From: Chrysogorgia sp. JL179-B06
Taxonomy: Eukaryota > Cnidaria > Anthozoa > Scleralcyonacea > Chrysogorgiidae
NCBI GenBank assembly: GCA_035772405.1
Contig: JAYKKM010000080.1
Location: 3,727,501-3,791,500, forward strand
Direction of reading: 5' to 3'
Length of the DNA stretch: 64,000 bases
In this document: positions 1 to 10,828 of the stretch, piece after piece
Layout of the letters: every line of letters starts with the position of its first letter
Position numbering within the stretch: position 1 is the stretch's first letter
The notes under the pieces: model-generated
Told to the model about the DNA's origin: nothing
The model's input: the letters and a program-made list of their open reading frames with translations, nothing else
The model's database searches: none
Translations under genes and position numbers: made by a program

Positions 1-338
1 AACCAGGATCCTGGTAATAATGATAACTATTTAACCAGGTACATTGTTAAATTATTGACCATAATTCCTGGTACAAGTTAACCAGGATCCTGGTAATAAT
101 GATAACTATTTAACCAGGTACATTGTTAAATTATTGACCATAATTCCTGGTACAAGTTAACCAGGATCCTGGTAATAATGATAACTATTTAACCAGGTAC
201 ATTGTTAAATTATTGACCATAATTCCTGGTACAAGTTAACCAGGATCCTGGTAATAATGATAACTATTTAACCAGGTACATTGTTAAATTATTGACCATA
301 ATTCCTGGTTCAAGTTAACCAGGATCCTGGTGGACTAT
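1..338. repeat. 79-bp tandem repeat (satellite), about 4.3 copies
   Basis: Units start at 1, 80, 159 and 238, with a partial unit at 317. Each contains the palindrome CCAGGATCCTGG and further AACCAGG boxes. Copies look almost identical, which suggests recent amplification or homogenisation. The array runs off the left edge, so its true length is unknown. Confidence 0.95.
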
Positions 339-682
339 TTAACCAGGATTTCCTAGTCAAATTAACCAGGATTGTGTGCATTGTATATGGACCCGGAGCC
401 TGGTTAAAATTTAACCCTATCCTGGTGAAATTTAACCAGAGTGTTTTTAGAGTGTATATGCACAAAAATAACAAATGAAAGGTAAACAAATTAACATTCA
501 GCAAAAGCAGGCTTTCAAAAAATATATAGTTTGAGAAATTAAGTCAGTTGGATTTCGCTCAAAAGCGCTCTCAGGAATCCAAAATATCCCAGGCAGGCTT
601 TAGTTAGTCGTGCATAAATTATTCCCCCCTCATTGCCTGGTCTTATATTTAACCATGGTGACGTCATGCAAATTCTCTTTAT
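339..682. other. Degenerate satellite flank, no gene
   Basis: TTAACCAGG-like boxes continue irregularly to about 450. The remainder is AT-rich with no coding signal. Confidence 0.6.
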
Positions 683-970
683 GCGAATTTCTGAGACTGG
701 TCTTGCTTCAAATGGCGAATTTCTGAGGGGTCTTGCTTAAAATGACGAATTTCTGAGGGGTCTTGCTTAAAATGGCGAATTTCTGAAGGGTATTGCTCGA
801 GAAAATGGCTAATTTCTAAGGGGTCATGTTTAAAATGACAAATTTCTGAGGGGTTCGGTTAAGAATAACATCGTCCATTAGGAATATCGGAAGGGTTGAA
901 CGATTTTTTTTGAAATTCCAAGGGGTCTTGCACAAAATAACGAATTTCTGAGGGGGGTGGACAAAAAAAA
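683..970. repeat. About 30-bp degenerate tandem repeat
   Basis: Units of the type GCGAATTTCTGAGGGGTCTT followed by GCTTAAAATG begin near 683, 715, 745, 775, 808 and 838, with looser copies to about 970. The copies differ by substitutions and small indels. Confidence 0.85.
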
Positions 971-2554
971 AAGTTCTTAAGGGTAAATAAATTTCGGATC
1001 TCGTCCATAGGGGGGTGTGGATATTAAATGGAATGGCCCTGTTCTACAAACAATTTTGAATTTGCATGTGGTGTTTATAAAAGTAACTTTGTTATGAATA
1101 CGATATTATATTATTCAGGTTGAGAGTCCGCATAGTAATGATGTTGAGTTATCAGCTATTTTTGTTTCAATCAATGATAATTTGTAGTTGATGAAGGAAT
1201 TTTCGCATATACCAAGATGCAGTCTGTAAAGAGTCTGTAGTGTTAATTCCTTTCGATAAGGCGCAATCGGAATTTGGCAAAAGGTTTGAGATAACTTTGG
1301 TTGAGCGACTTGAGACAAGATTACAAATTGCACAATCTGAAAATATCATGAATCAATCGTTTTGCTTCAAAAGGTTTGCTTGAACTGGTCATTAACATTC
1401 GATTATACAATTCGATACAATTCAAGCACAGTGATAATCTCAGACCTTTCTTGCGCGTGCTGAGATTACAACCACTTTTCGAACATGCGCACTAAAGAAT
1501 ATACAATCTCAGCACGGTGACAATCTCAGACCGCCACACCGGGTCTTGACGATTTCCTATGTAAAACCCCTTACTGGGCCGCGCTGAAGGAGGAACGGTA
1601 CACCTAAGATTTTATCTTGATTTATGTTAGCTGTAAAGCACAGGTAACCCATAACATGCAAAATTAGAATGTGTTCTCCTTCATCGAACGCAATTAGAGA
1701 TGATGTACATGTATTGCACTGGGAGAATGACACATACAGGTAACATTGTGGACCACTTTATAACCAATCCAAAAAAGTTTGTGTGGTCAATACGGCCAAT
1801 TAAGTCGACCAAAAATTATGTAAATAAAGTTAGTATATTACATGTGCAGTAGCGGCGTTATTAGACTGCGTGGCCTCTCCATTTTCCGCCGCGCCCCCAA
1901 TACCGCCCACCCCAAACGTAACACCTGCCACGCAGGCTACTGCATTATTTGCTTGTTTAGCTTGCATTATCTATTGCGACAAAGTAGCTAGTGGTCGACT
2001 TGTTCCATTTCCAAGAATTTAAATCCAATTAAAAATTGTCATGTACGACTACAGTATGTATATTGTTGCTGTGATGTGAAAATTTGATGAAAGCCACTGG
2101 TAAATTATGGTGCGCTGCAAGTGTTTTGGGCAAGTGTTTTATTTTAACTTATTTTTAGGTTTTTTTGGTAGATAAGTGTATGCATAAATAGGTTCGTGTT
2201 ATACTTTATCGTGTTATACTTTTGGAAGTTAACTGAAGGTTAAATGAAAAAGTATCGTGCAAAAATTGTATTTGCAGGAAGAGAAACAATGTTCTTTGGG
2301 CTGTGATTTGCAGATGACGTAGTGTAACTGCAGCCAATCAGATTTGAGGGAATTACAAATTGTATAAAATTTACATTGATCTAAGGGCAATGGTCTTATT
2401 CAAGCACTAAGATAAAACCTGATGATTGTATGACTGACTTTGAAATACTTTCAGTACATCATGCCATCTTTCAAAATGTGAGTTATGCTAATCCTGGACA
2501 AACACGTGAACAGTTTTTCCGCTATGTTATAAAAATCATCAACACTTGATGTGG
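971..2554. other. Gene-free stretch with a short MULE-like foldback
   Basis: At 1845-1944 short inverted ends (TGCAGTAGC and GCTACTGCA, with GCGTGG and CCACGC inside) bound a GC-rich core. The motif CACGCAGGCTA resembles the ends of the 1.13-kb elements at 39-42 kb. A degenerate repeat of a CAATCTCAG-type motif lies at 1425-1540. Nothing else was recognised. Confidence 0.45.
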
Positions 2555-2830
2555 CAAGTCAGATACAAATCTGCAAAAACTATTTTCATGTCAGTTTGGG
2601 AAAAGAATATCACATTTGAAATACAGCTGAACTTGTACTGTTAATATAACTACACTGCTCACCTTTCTTGTACAACTTTCTTTTAAATTTGGCTTTATCA
2701 TCTGCCCAATGGCAATGTTAACCACTCTTTCTTTCCAGAGGTTTTGTATGTAGGTAACATTCATTCTTTCAACAACACTAAATACCATCCCGTTTCTTCT
2801 GATTACATGCCAAGCATGATGAAAATACAT
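2555..2830 (-). other. Exon-like open frame in a dispersed repeat
   Basis: On the minus strand a frame opens at 2830 (MYFHHAWHVIRR...) and runs to ...ESCTRK, where the DNA reads AAG|GTGAGC, a good splice donor. The region 2555-2770 has a diverged relative at 4430-4760, including a short similar peptide (WTVGIGEANFK). It may be an exon of a repeated or mobile gene; no family was recognised and no partner exon was found. Confidence 0.3.
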
Positions 2831-3079
2831 GTACAGTATTATGTTTAGGCAGTCATAATAGGTGAGTTTGAATGATGCGTGTACTGTAACAGGTTCTGTA
2901 GATAAGATTCACATCTGTTGGTGTAAAAGGCAAAAGGAAGATTAATATACAGTATTATATGGCACAAGCTACTTCCGGTGAAATTACGTGCTCTGATTGG
3001 CTGAGACACGTCACGTGCCGGTCCGTTATTTCCAGGTAATGGACCGGTCCGGATTACGGATTTTGTCAACCATTTTGTC

Positions 3080-3345
3080 TACAAAGTGTCCAATTTAAAG
3101 CAGAGACGAACTTATCAATCTCTTGAATTACTGTATATTAGAAACCTCTTCCAATTTAGGAAAACAAAGTATAGTTTAAGAGGTGATGGCTATATCCTCA
3201 CACTTCCTAAATTTAACTTGCAGTGGAAAAAGAAGTCTTTCAGTTATGCTGCTGCTAGTTATTTAGAAGAGTGATCTTCCTGAAATAGTCCATCAGTTTG
3301 CAGATTTTAAAATAGTTTTAAAAGTAACCTAAGGAACGTTGTTTT
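3080..3345 (+). pseudogene. LINE reverse-transcriptase C-terminal fragment
   Basis: The frame at 3086-3274 reads RRTYQSLELLYIRNLF, TKYSLRGDGYILTLPKFN and SFSYAAASYL, then continues in another frame with SDLPEIVHQFADFKIVLK. This is the typical carboxy-terminal tail of CR1/L2-type non-LTR retrotransposon polyproteins, where a YSLRG block precedes a SFSY block and an LP residue pair. The catalytic reverse-transcriptase core is absent, and there is a frameshift at about 3270. It is a 5'-truncated dead copy. Confidence 0.6.
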
Positions 3346-3444
3346 TTAGCTTTTTATTGTAATTAACTTTATTCATTATTGTAAATAATTTTGTTCTTGT
3401 ATTAATCCCTAACTTTGTTACTTAGTTAGATTACTATATTTTAT

Positions 3445-3575
3445 TGAATGAGGTTGAGCATGATATGAAGAATTATCAAGGCCGAAGTTTGTGTTATCTG
3501 CCGAAGACTGAGGCGAATAACACAAACTGAGGGCCTTGATAATTCTTCATATAATGCGAAAACCGAATTCAATAA
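3445..3575. repeat. Foldback repeat (ATTATCAAGGCC type)
   Basis: GAAGAATTATCAAGGCC and GGCCTTGATAATTCTTC face each other around a short GC-richer core. A related sequence lies at 27430-27585, so this is a dispersed family. The stretch to 4100 is AT-rich with repeated TGCAATATTA-like boxes and no gene. Confidence 0.7.
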
Positions 3576-4169
3576 TTGTTTTATTATTTATTTAAAAGAT
3601 AATAATTGTTTTATTTATTTAAAAATTTATTTATAAACTATTTAACAACTGCATCGTTGGAAAAACATCATAGCGTGCAATATTAGTTTTTCACATTGCA
3701 CCAGGTGACGTCAATCGTGCAATAATCTTTTGTCATATTGCACCATTGATGTCACAACTCCATATTTGGTAGGGCAATGAGTTTATATGACGATTTCACC
3801 GTTGGCTGTTAGCCAATCAGCGATCACAAATTCTTTTAAATAAATAATAATACTATTTATTGCACATTCGTATTTTGAACGAGCTTTTGCTCCTGGACGA
3901 AACGTGTTGAAATAAACAATCAATTAATCAAAAGTAACTGAACAACGATAGGAAACTTTAAAAACAGCAAAAATTGAATGAATTTAGTAAATTAAAACTA
4001 AATCATGTCAGAGTCGGACGATGAACAATATAAAACAAAGAGAGTCTTACTATCATGACAGCAATAGAAGAACAAGAACAAGATTGAAAATGACGATTCT
4101 GTCACTCAAAACGTATGTACTGTAAAGTACGTGGTTTAAAAAAGCCATGCCATATAATAAACCTTGTAT

Positions 4170-4305
4170 TAAACTCGACCGCTTGGTCATTACAGGAAAA
4201 CATCAGACCTGTGTCTTTTATGTATGAACCTCGCCCTACGGGCTCGGTCCATACTGTCAAGACCTTTGGTCTGATATTTTCCCATAATGACCGCGCTCTC
4301 AGTTA
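4170..4305. repeat. Short foldback
   Basis: AAAACATCAGACC on the left is matched by GGTCTGATATTTTCCC on the right around a CGCCCTACGGGCTCGG core. It looks like a small MITE-like palindrome. Confidence 0.6.
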
Positions 4306-4429
4306 ATAAGAAGTTAGTGTTAAAGCCTCAAAGGACCATCAAGTTATATATACTATATAGTGTGTATAAAACAACACAATTCCACTAAAGCACAATCTCA
4401 ATTTATCTAAAAAAAATTCCTGGTTCAAT

Positions 4430-4935
4430 GTCATGAGTCAGATAAAAATCTGGAAAAACTATTTCTCTGTCAAGATAATCACAGTTGAAATACAGTTGGC
4501 CTTGTCCTGTTAATAGAGACCTTTACTGTAGATTTGAGTACGAAGACAAGTTTGCCATTGCGCATGGTTCTTTTCCATTGTCGTTTCTCCCCTGCGCAGA
4601 AAAGTTTGTCTTTGTACTCATACTCAATCTAAAGGTCACTAATATACAGTACTGTAGCTACAATGCTTACCTTGTAACAAATGTGAAAATTGTCCAACTG
4701 TAAAAATATATTTTAAAATTGGCTTCACCAATGCCAACGGTCCAATCTTTCTTACCATCTGTTGGTGAAAATAGCAAAAAAGGTTAAAATGAAGTTTCCA
4801 TCAAATTGTACAGTGTGTATAGAAAATAGGTACGTTAGTGCGTAGGCATACATGTATCTGCGCCTTTAACCCAATCTCGTTCCCAGAGCCTGCGATCCCC
4901 CTGTCATGCGGAGGGGGAACGGAGGCTCTGGGATA
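4430..4935. repeat. Dispersed repeat copy with two foldbacks
   Basis: 4430-4760 is a diverged copy of 2555-2770. Within it 4507-4640 folds back (GACCTTTACTGTAGATTTGA against TCAATCTAAAGGTC). At 4870-4935 a GC-rich small foldback has CGTTCCCAGAGCC and GGCTCTGGGA ends. Confidence 0.55.
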
Positions 4936-5092
4936 ATCCATCGACCGGAAGCAAAAATTTAGCTTATTCCAACTGGCTGCCATGATGTTACATCACTCGC
5001 AACCTGTCATTTACAACTACTCTTGCCTGGCAACAGGGGTGATTATACACTCAGGTTCTACTATATTATTATTATTCAGGGTTTGTGATTAA

Positions 5093-5347
5093 AGTGCCTA
5101 TAACGTCTGTGGGATTTTAACATATTTGTAATCTATGGATTATCCCGAGATAAATTGTAATATATCTTGTCACCTGAAAATGTCATCTTCCTAGACTTTT
5201 TTGCTGTTAAAGTTGATGGAAATTATGTCAAATCAGGAATCTGTCTACATGAAAACCTCTTTACAGATGAAATTTTCAGCTGACAAGATATCTAAGAGAA
5301 TCCATAGATTACAAATATGTTAAATCCCCACAGACATTATAGGCACT
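5093..5347. mobile_element. TTAA-flanked MITE (AGTGCC ends)
   Basis: TTAA at 5089-5092 and 5348-5351 flank AGTGCCTATAA and TTATAGGCACT ends. The inverted arms are over 60 bp (an AATCTATGGATT block and its mirror). This is one of several elements in this window with the same terminal block; TTAA target duplication is typical of piggyBac and Kolobok superfamilies. Confidence 0.85.
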
Positions 5348-5599
5348 TTAAGGAAAAGAGACAATACCTTCTAGTCCTTTTCAACATTTTTCTATCCACT
5401 CCTTTATTCAGGTATTTCATTTTCATCCTGTTACTTTTTGATTTTCTTCATTAGTTACTATTTTGAATTCAGCATATTGTTTAAATGATTACCATTTTTT
5501 TTGAAGTTGGTTGATGATCTCTGCTGCACATCATAATAAAACAATTTTGAATTCTGGAATTTGTAGCCAGAACAAGATAAATGTTATTGTGTCTAACAA

Positions 5600-6175
5600 G
5601 CCTGAATGTCTTCTTGAAGCACCTTGTGAAAGAGATCTTCTTGAAATGTCTTCTTGAAACCTATAGTGATACTGAGACTTTCTTGAAGAGAATGTCTTTT
5701 TCAAGCAGCTACAGTAGTGAAAGAGTTGTTGAAGTCAATGTCTTCTGAGGCACTTACAAGTAGTGAAAGAGATCTTCTTGATGTGAAGGTTATCTTGAGG
5801 CACATACTGTAATGAAAGATATTGTCTTAGATTAAAGGTTTTCCCAAGGCACACAGTGAAAGAGATCCTCTTGGAGAGAATGTCTTCTACAAGCAGCTAC
5901 AGTAGTGAAAGAGATTGAAGTCAATGTCTTCTGAGGCACTTACAAGTTGGGAAAGAGATCTTCTTGATGTGAAGGTTTTCTTGAGGCACATAGTGAAAGA
6001 TATTTGTCTTAGATTAAAGGTTTTCCCAAGGCACACAGTGAAAGAGATCTTCTTCAAGTGAATTGTCTTCTTGAGCGATATAGTGAAAGTGATTTTCTTG
6101 TAGTGAACATCTGCTTGAAGCAACTAGTGAAAGAGATTTTCTTGAAGTGAATGTCTTCTTTAAGCATCTACAGTA
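5600..6175. repeat. Imperfect minisatellite, 40-60-bp units
   Basis: Repeated AGTGAAAGAGATCTTCTTGA and GTCTTCTTGAAGCAC modules in varied order, with a higher-order repetition of about 180 bp (5700-5880 resembles 5880-6050). The minus-strand open frame across it is a by-product of the periodicity. Confidence 0.8.
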
Positions 6176-7852
6176 GAGAAAGGGTAATGTATAAAGATTA
6201 CTAGTGATGTACTTTTTCTTTAAAAGAAACTAACAAGATTATAAACTAACAAGATTATAAACTAACAAGATTATAAACAAGATCACTTTGAACTGGAATG
6301 CTGCCCATCGGCATAACAGAGTTACTGGGGGCCCTTAGGAGGTTTTCATTTGGGGGCCCCCATCATCCCCTAGTTTAGAAATAGATTTCAAGACTTCAAA
6401 GCTGGAGCCTGCAACATCTAGTAGATGTACAGTTACTACAGTGTCAGTGATAATTCTTATAGTTGTGTATGTGTGTGTGCTATTTTGAGTAATATAGGCT
6501 AACAGCAGTGAAAAAACAATTTTGAAATATGACATTTAAAATGAACAGAACATAGTATTTCAGCCATATTTATGTCAGCACAGTCTAATTGCCTGTCCAA
6601 TGTACAGAACATTTTACAATTACAACCCAAAGTGCTTGCACCTTTGCATTGAGTAACAGCATTTTCAATAGACAGCCCCGGCGAAATATCCAGTAGGATC
6701 CTACACAGGATCCTGTGTAGGATATTTCACCGAGGAGAATATAGTCATATACTCTCTCATTGTGGATCTAAGCCTTCTAAGGGATGTCTTAAATAATGAG
6801 TTTTAGTTTTGCCACAGATTTCAGATGCCACAGATTTCAGGAACTTCACTTTCTTTAGTGTTTATTATAATTATTAATAATTTTGAAACTGGTAAGATCA
6901 CACAAAGAAACATATTTTTATGTGTTAAAACATTATTTATTTATTCTAATTAATTCAATTGTTATAATCACGAGATTATCATAGATTCATCGGGGGGCCT
7001 TTGAGGTCGGGAGCCCTTAGGAGTTGCTCTAACCCCGACTATAGTTCGTCATGCCACTGAATATTTACATCATTCACATTCTTGTAAACTGCCTTCTAGT
7101 AACCCATATTTTGGTTCCCGATTTTACGCCTAGTGGGCATCTTGCTTGGTTAATAATTTAATCACTTTGCATTTTTCTCTTGTCACTCTTATGTCTTGAT
7201 CAATTCCAAGCGTAACCATCCCCCCGGGCTTTAGACGGGCATTTGACATTTTTGGCATCAGAGCATTTCAAATGCCCCACTGTGGAGTCAACTTAATTAT
7301 ACAAAATCCCCACAGTTGGGCTCTTGAAATAGCTGCAAATTTCCCATATAATAAAAGTTTTCCAAATAAAAGAGCCATGAAGCCACAAACTTCCCTCGAA
7401 ATTTTCCAAAGCAATTGTGCCATCCGGTGTATCCGCTGTCTTAACTTAACTCAAGGTTCGAAGAACACTAAACACTAACCTTAGAACAGAATAGCTTTAA
7501 GCATACATTCTTGTTTGCATGTGGCATTAAAATATATTTCTGATTCTCGATCGTGTGTTGAATTCATACGTCTTCAATCTCCCGGTAATATAAATCGTGC
7601 GAAAATATTTATAACATGAGTTCAACTGTTCAAGACATAACCATTCTTTCTTTATATTTTATTAAATACAATCAATAGGTTTCCGTGTATTAATTTTCCG
7701 TGAATTAACCGCAATTGTTGGTGTATGAAAATCAGTGATGAAAATGCGGTTTGCGTGGCGTGAAATTTTCATATGCGTGTGCGATCATATCGTGTTTCAG
7801 TAGGACAGGATGTGACGCGTTAACGCAGCTAAATGGTGGCATCGACCGTAAC
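6176..7852. other. Gene-free stretch
   Basis: Three copies of an ACTAACAAGATTATAA unit sit near 6228-6275 and a small foldback GGATCCTACACAGGATCC at about 6690-6720. No coding exon or further element was recognised. Confidence 0.5.
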
Positions 7853-8372
7853 ACATGCGGCTAAAAGCTGACCTGCTCCAGATTAAAAATCTCAACACCG
7901 CTGAAGCGCAACCGGCATTGTGTGAACGGGGTCTAAGACAACGAGTCTGTCGATATAGTTTCCACTCACGTTGTTTCAACTTGTTTAAACTGTTTAGTTT
8001 TTAACTGCTGGTTTGGGACCAATGGCATGTGTCTAGTACTGATGATTTTTACTGTGTTTAAATAAAGATTCTATCTATCTATCTATCTATTTGAATACAG
8101 TGAGCAAAGGAGCAGCAAGCAACTCGAAGAGAATAAACCAAGACGATAAGAATAAACCATGTTTATCGGAATGATGGAATCTCGCAACAGAATGAAAACA
8201 TGCTACACATGATTGACGATAGGGATCTCAAAATATAATAACTATTATTAAATATTATGCCCTTAGGGATTACAACTTGACAGATAGCGTGTATCATATT
8301 ACCATAATCATAATGACGTAATCGCGGTGTCGCTATTTTTAGTCTGGAGCAGGTCAGCTTTTAGCCGCATGT
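7853..8372. mobile_element. Foldback element with perfect 30-bp inverted ends
   Basis: Arms 7853-7882 and 8343-8372 are exact reverse complements, starting ACATGCGGCTAAAAGCTGAC. A LINE 3' tail sits inside it (7985-8092), so it has been hit by a later insertion. No clear target duplication was seen. Confidence 0.8.
7985..8092 (+). mobile_element. LINE 3' end with TCTA tail
   Basis: Sequence ending TGTTTAAATAAAGATTC followed by (TATC)n is the characteristic 3' terminus of CR1/L2-like LINEs, which end in a short microsatellite instead of poly(A). It is nested in the foldback element at 7853-8372. Confidence 0.55.
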
Positions 8373-9149
8373 ACCTGACTGGTGGCAACTACCGTTTACG
8401 AAACGGAAAGTAGACAAAAACTGCCGTCATTAATACATTCATCGGTATCGCCATATCGTGTTTAAATTAACGGGGTCTTTGTACGTTAATAAAAGTGAAA
8501 CTTTTCAGTAATTCAGTTGAATTTCTGCCAGAAGGCTACTATATTCTATATACTTCGATAGTTCACTTAATTCTTACGTATTACCCTAAAATATTCTTAC
8601 CTATTATAGGTATTATCGTGGAATCTTTTCGTAGTTCCATGGCGTATGACCCAGGGGCGGATCTAGGGGTAGTCAAATCGGTCACGCGACTAACGTAGAA
8701 ATTGCATAGTCATAAATTAACTCGGTTAATTATATTCAAATCGCGGTCCAGTAATTAATTATTCCAGGTGTCAAATTTCGTTCAGCGCTGACTTTTCCCA
8801 AAGCAATATAGCTTAGTCAAACCAGCGGTCTTACGCGTGAGCAGTGACTAACTTGTTGCCGAATCTAGCTATTTCATTGGTCCACAGTCAATGTTGACCA
8901 CTTTCCGGGGAGTTCTGACCGGCTTTGAGCGGTCAGGGGCTCATAAACAAGCAATATGATTGGTTAATTCGAAAAATATCTGAATAGTCATTGGCTGTAT
9001 TTTTTTGGTTAGTCATGACTTATCGCAGCGTGGGGTATATGCTTCAGCATAATATTATTACGACCTTTCTGATCGAAGCTTGACTACGAAGGTTCAATTA
9101 TCGACTTGTCAGAGTAAATCAGATTATCAGAGCATACTGCTATAGTGCT

Positions 9150-9401
9150 ATGTCTGCGGGAAGTGTTTCATACGAAACCGTACTTTCTGCGTTTGAAAAT
9201 GAAGATCAGGGATATCTCCGAGATATTTATGCTGGTCTAAAGCAACGAATCGACGCGTTGCCAAACGTCTCACTCGAGGAGCTCATGAGCGCCATCAACA
9301 ACACGAGCTTGACGCTCAGTAGAAATTTCGCTGCCGAATCGTACATCCCCAAGTATGTTCGAGACGACAAGAAGATTTTCTGTCGACGAACTACTCAGTA
9401 G
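9150..9401 (+). CDS. Small protein carried by the hAT element, function unknown
   Basis: An 83-codon ATG frame (MSAGSVSYETVLSAFENEDQ...) ending TAG at 9399. No domain was recognised. Residues 46-67 (SAINNTSLTLSRNFAAE...) are repeated just downstream in another frame at 9402-9469 (SAVNSTSSFLSRNFGAE...). About two thirds of the residues are shared although many codons differ at silent positions, so both units probably evolved as protein before a frame break between 9353 and 9395. ATTGG boxes and a GGGTATAT stretch upstream look like a promoter. It could be a captured host gene fragment or a remnant of a longer element protein. No transmembrane segment or signal peptide is seen. Confidence 0.5.
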   Translation: MSAGSVSYETVLSAFENEDQGYLRDIYAGLKQRIDALPNVSLEELMSAINNTSLTLSRNFAAESYIPKYVRDDKKIFCRRTTQ

Positions 9402-9529
9402 TCAGTGCGGTAAACAGCACTTCAAGCTTTCTTAGCAGGAATTTTGGCGCAGAGAAACTAATCCAAAAGATGTCCGCGATCGGAAAGGCAAGGGTTGTAC
9501 GGGCCACGGCGATCATGTAAATGTATATA
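9395..9529 (+). pseudogene. Second, frame-shifted repeat of the hAT cargo protein
   Basis: In the +2 frame relative to the upstream CDS this reads VVSAVNSTSSFLSRNFGAE, then KLIQKMSAIGKARVVRATAIM and a stop at 9527. It parallels residues 45-67 of the preceding frame. No GT-AG pair obviously joins the two frames, so a small indel is more likely than an intron. Confidence 0.5.
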
Positions 9530-10106
9530 TTGATTGATAAACTACTGTCTTACTAGTCTTAAACTAGTGTATTGATAATCTAGTATTGCTATTGTGAATT
9601 GTGCGTCTCTGGCCGTAATCGTTGCTCAATTACCATATAACATATATTTACATATATACCGTCGACAAAACGACGATTAAGATTAAGCTATATTCGATTC
9701 GAGTTTACCGGTTCCGTGTAACCTATATTTAAGCGTTTCGTATTGATTTTAAAAAGGTTTAAACTTCATATTGACCGATTGTTGTTGAACCTCGTTGTCT
9801 GGTGTATGAAATACGACCTGGCTATTCATTGCTTTTGACAGGAAGTTGAGAATAAATAATTCATGTTTTATCAAAGTTCCAATTGGACAAAAAAACTTAA
9901 TAAAAATAATAAAATGTTTCATAAAAACATGTTTGAAAACATTAAAACAAATGCTCAAAAGTGCTGTCAGATTGCGGGAAATGCCATTTCAGAGACCCAA
10001 ATTCAAAAAATTTCTGGGGGAGAATGCCCCCGTACCCCCCTACAGATGTGTACCCCGCCATTTTGACTAAGGTATAAAAATTCCTAGATCCGCCCCTGGT
10101 ATGACC

Positions 10107-10491
10107 ATCTGGAACGATACAGTTGTAAATACATCCGTATGAAATGGGAAAGACCTACGGTACTTAAGACTCTTTATATACCTTCAATGCTTCGCCAAAC
10201 GACAGTTTTTCTACCTTCCAAATCCAATACCCACAACGGCCACAAGGCCACAATGAAAGACATCTGCTAAAACCCAACAAAGAACCGAGACAAACAAAGA
10301 ACCACAATACCTTGCATGCTTCTCGATTTGGATCACCGGCTCCCCGGGAATCCCCACGTAACCCAGGGTCTTACCCCCGCTATTCTCGAGGAAACAATGG
10401 CGCATTATTATCGGTTGTGCGCCAAAGTAGACGTGGCAATTTGCGCGTCATTTCACTCGATAGTCTCGATAATAAGCGCATTACCGTCAAG
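10107..10491 (+). promoter_or_regulatory. Promoter and 5' UTR region of the calumenin-like gene
   Basis: GC content rises relative to the flanks. GACGTGGC at 10430-10437 resembles the core of ER-stress (UPRE, ATF6/XBP1-type) sites, which would fit an ER luminal Ca2+-binding protein, but one short match is weak evidence. The reading frame is open upstream of the chosen ATG to 10312, but that part (R, S and P rich) lacks family similarity. The ATG at 10492 has A at -3 and is followed at once by a signal peptide. Confidence 0.4.
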
Positions 10492-10700
10492 ATGCGTTCC
10501 ATAGCTGTGCGGTTTGTGAGTTTGTTATCCTGCACATTACTGACATTGTCATTGGTAAAGTGCATTCCTAGACGACGCGATAATCAACATTATGTAGATG
10601 ATAAGTACAATGTAGCGCACGACCATAAGGCATTTCTTGGCGACGATGAAATAGAAACTTTCCACCAACTCACACCAGAGGAAAGCAAGATGCGGTTAAG
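10492..10700 (+). CDS. CALU-like: Calumenin/reticulocalbin (CREC family), exon 1
   Basis: Start of a six-exon gene encoding 308 residues (exons 10492-10700, 14486-14685, 19364-19591, 20623-20714, 21899-21988, 25395-25502). Family members are Ca2+-binding chaperone-like proteins of the ER and secretory pathway; human calumenin is 315 residues, so this model looks complete. Exon 1 gives a signal peptide (MRSIAVRFVSLLSCTLLTLS, cleavage near residue 24), a basic RRR stretch, a variable acidic linker and the family motif LTPEESKMRL. The donor is AAG|GTAAGA, phase 2. All five junctions keep frame and have GT-AG ends. Six EF-hand loops lie at residues 77-88, 113-124, 162-173, 199-210, 234-245 and 270-281. 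The C-terminus is IDEL, an xDEL-type ER-retrieval signal. Calumenin and reticulocalbin cannot be separated by eye. Confidence 0.93.
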
Positions 10701-10828
10701 GTAAGAAAAATAGACCAGCGGTAACTTTGTTTTTTTTCTCAAACCAATTGTAGAAATCAGTACTTAGTAACCATGGTTATGTACCAAATTAGTATGAAAT
10801 GATAACAGAATATTGTTTGATAATATTT

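Larger units (their letters stand above)
8644..10106. mobile_element. Complete non-autonomous hAT element
   Basis: The 8-bp direct repeat GTATGACC (8644-8651 and 10099-10106) flanks an element at 8652-10098 with perfect 16-bp inverted ends CAGGGGCGGATCTAGG. An 8-bp duplication and CAGGGGCGGA ends are hallmarks of the hAT superfamily. No transposase is encoded. The interior has a promoter-like segment with three ATTGG boxes (8876, 8959, 8992) and a small coding unit at 9150. The right subterminal block (9975-10060, GGCATTTCAGAGACC type with C-runs) recurs at 50360, 17690 and, inverted, 60400. Confidence 0.92.

Noticed and set aside
1..338. Possible CRISPR array
   Set aside because: Units are contiguous 79-bp repeats with no unique spacers, in a eukaryotic context.
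3885..3930. Hammerhead near CTCCTGGACGAAACGTG
   Set aside because: GAAACGT is present, but there is no properly spaced CTGANGA box before it.
5887..6123. 78-codon minus-strand frame
   Set aside because: Repetitive peptide created by the minisatellite at 5600-6175.
10312..10491. N-terminal extension of the calumenin-like protein
   Set aside because: The frame is open, but it would bury the signal peptide 60 residues inside, and the sequence lacks family similarity.
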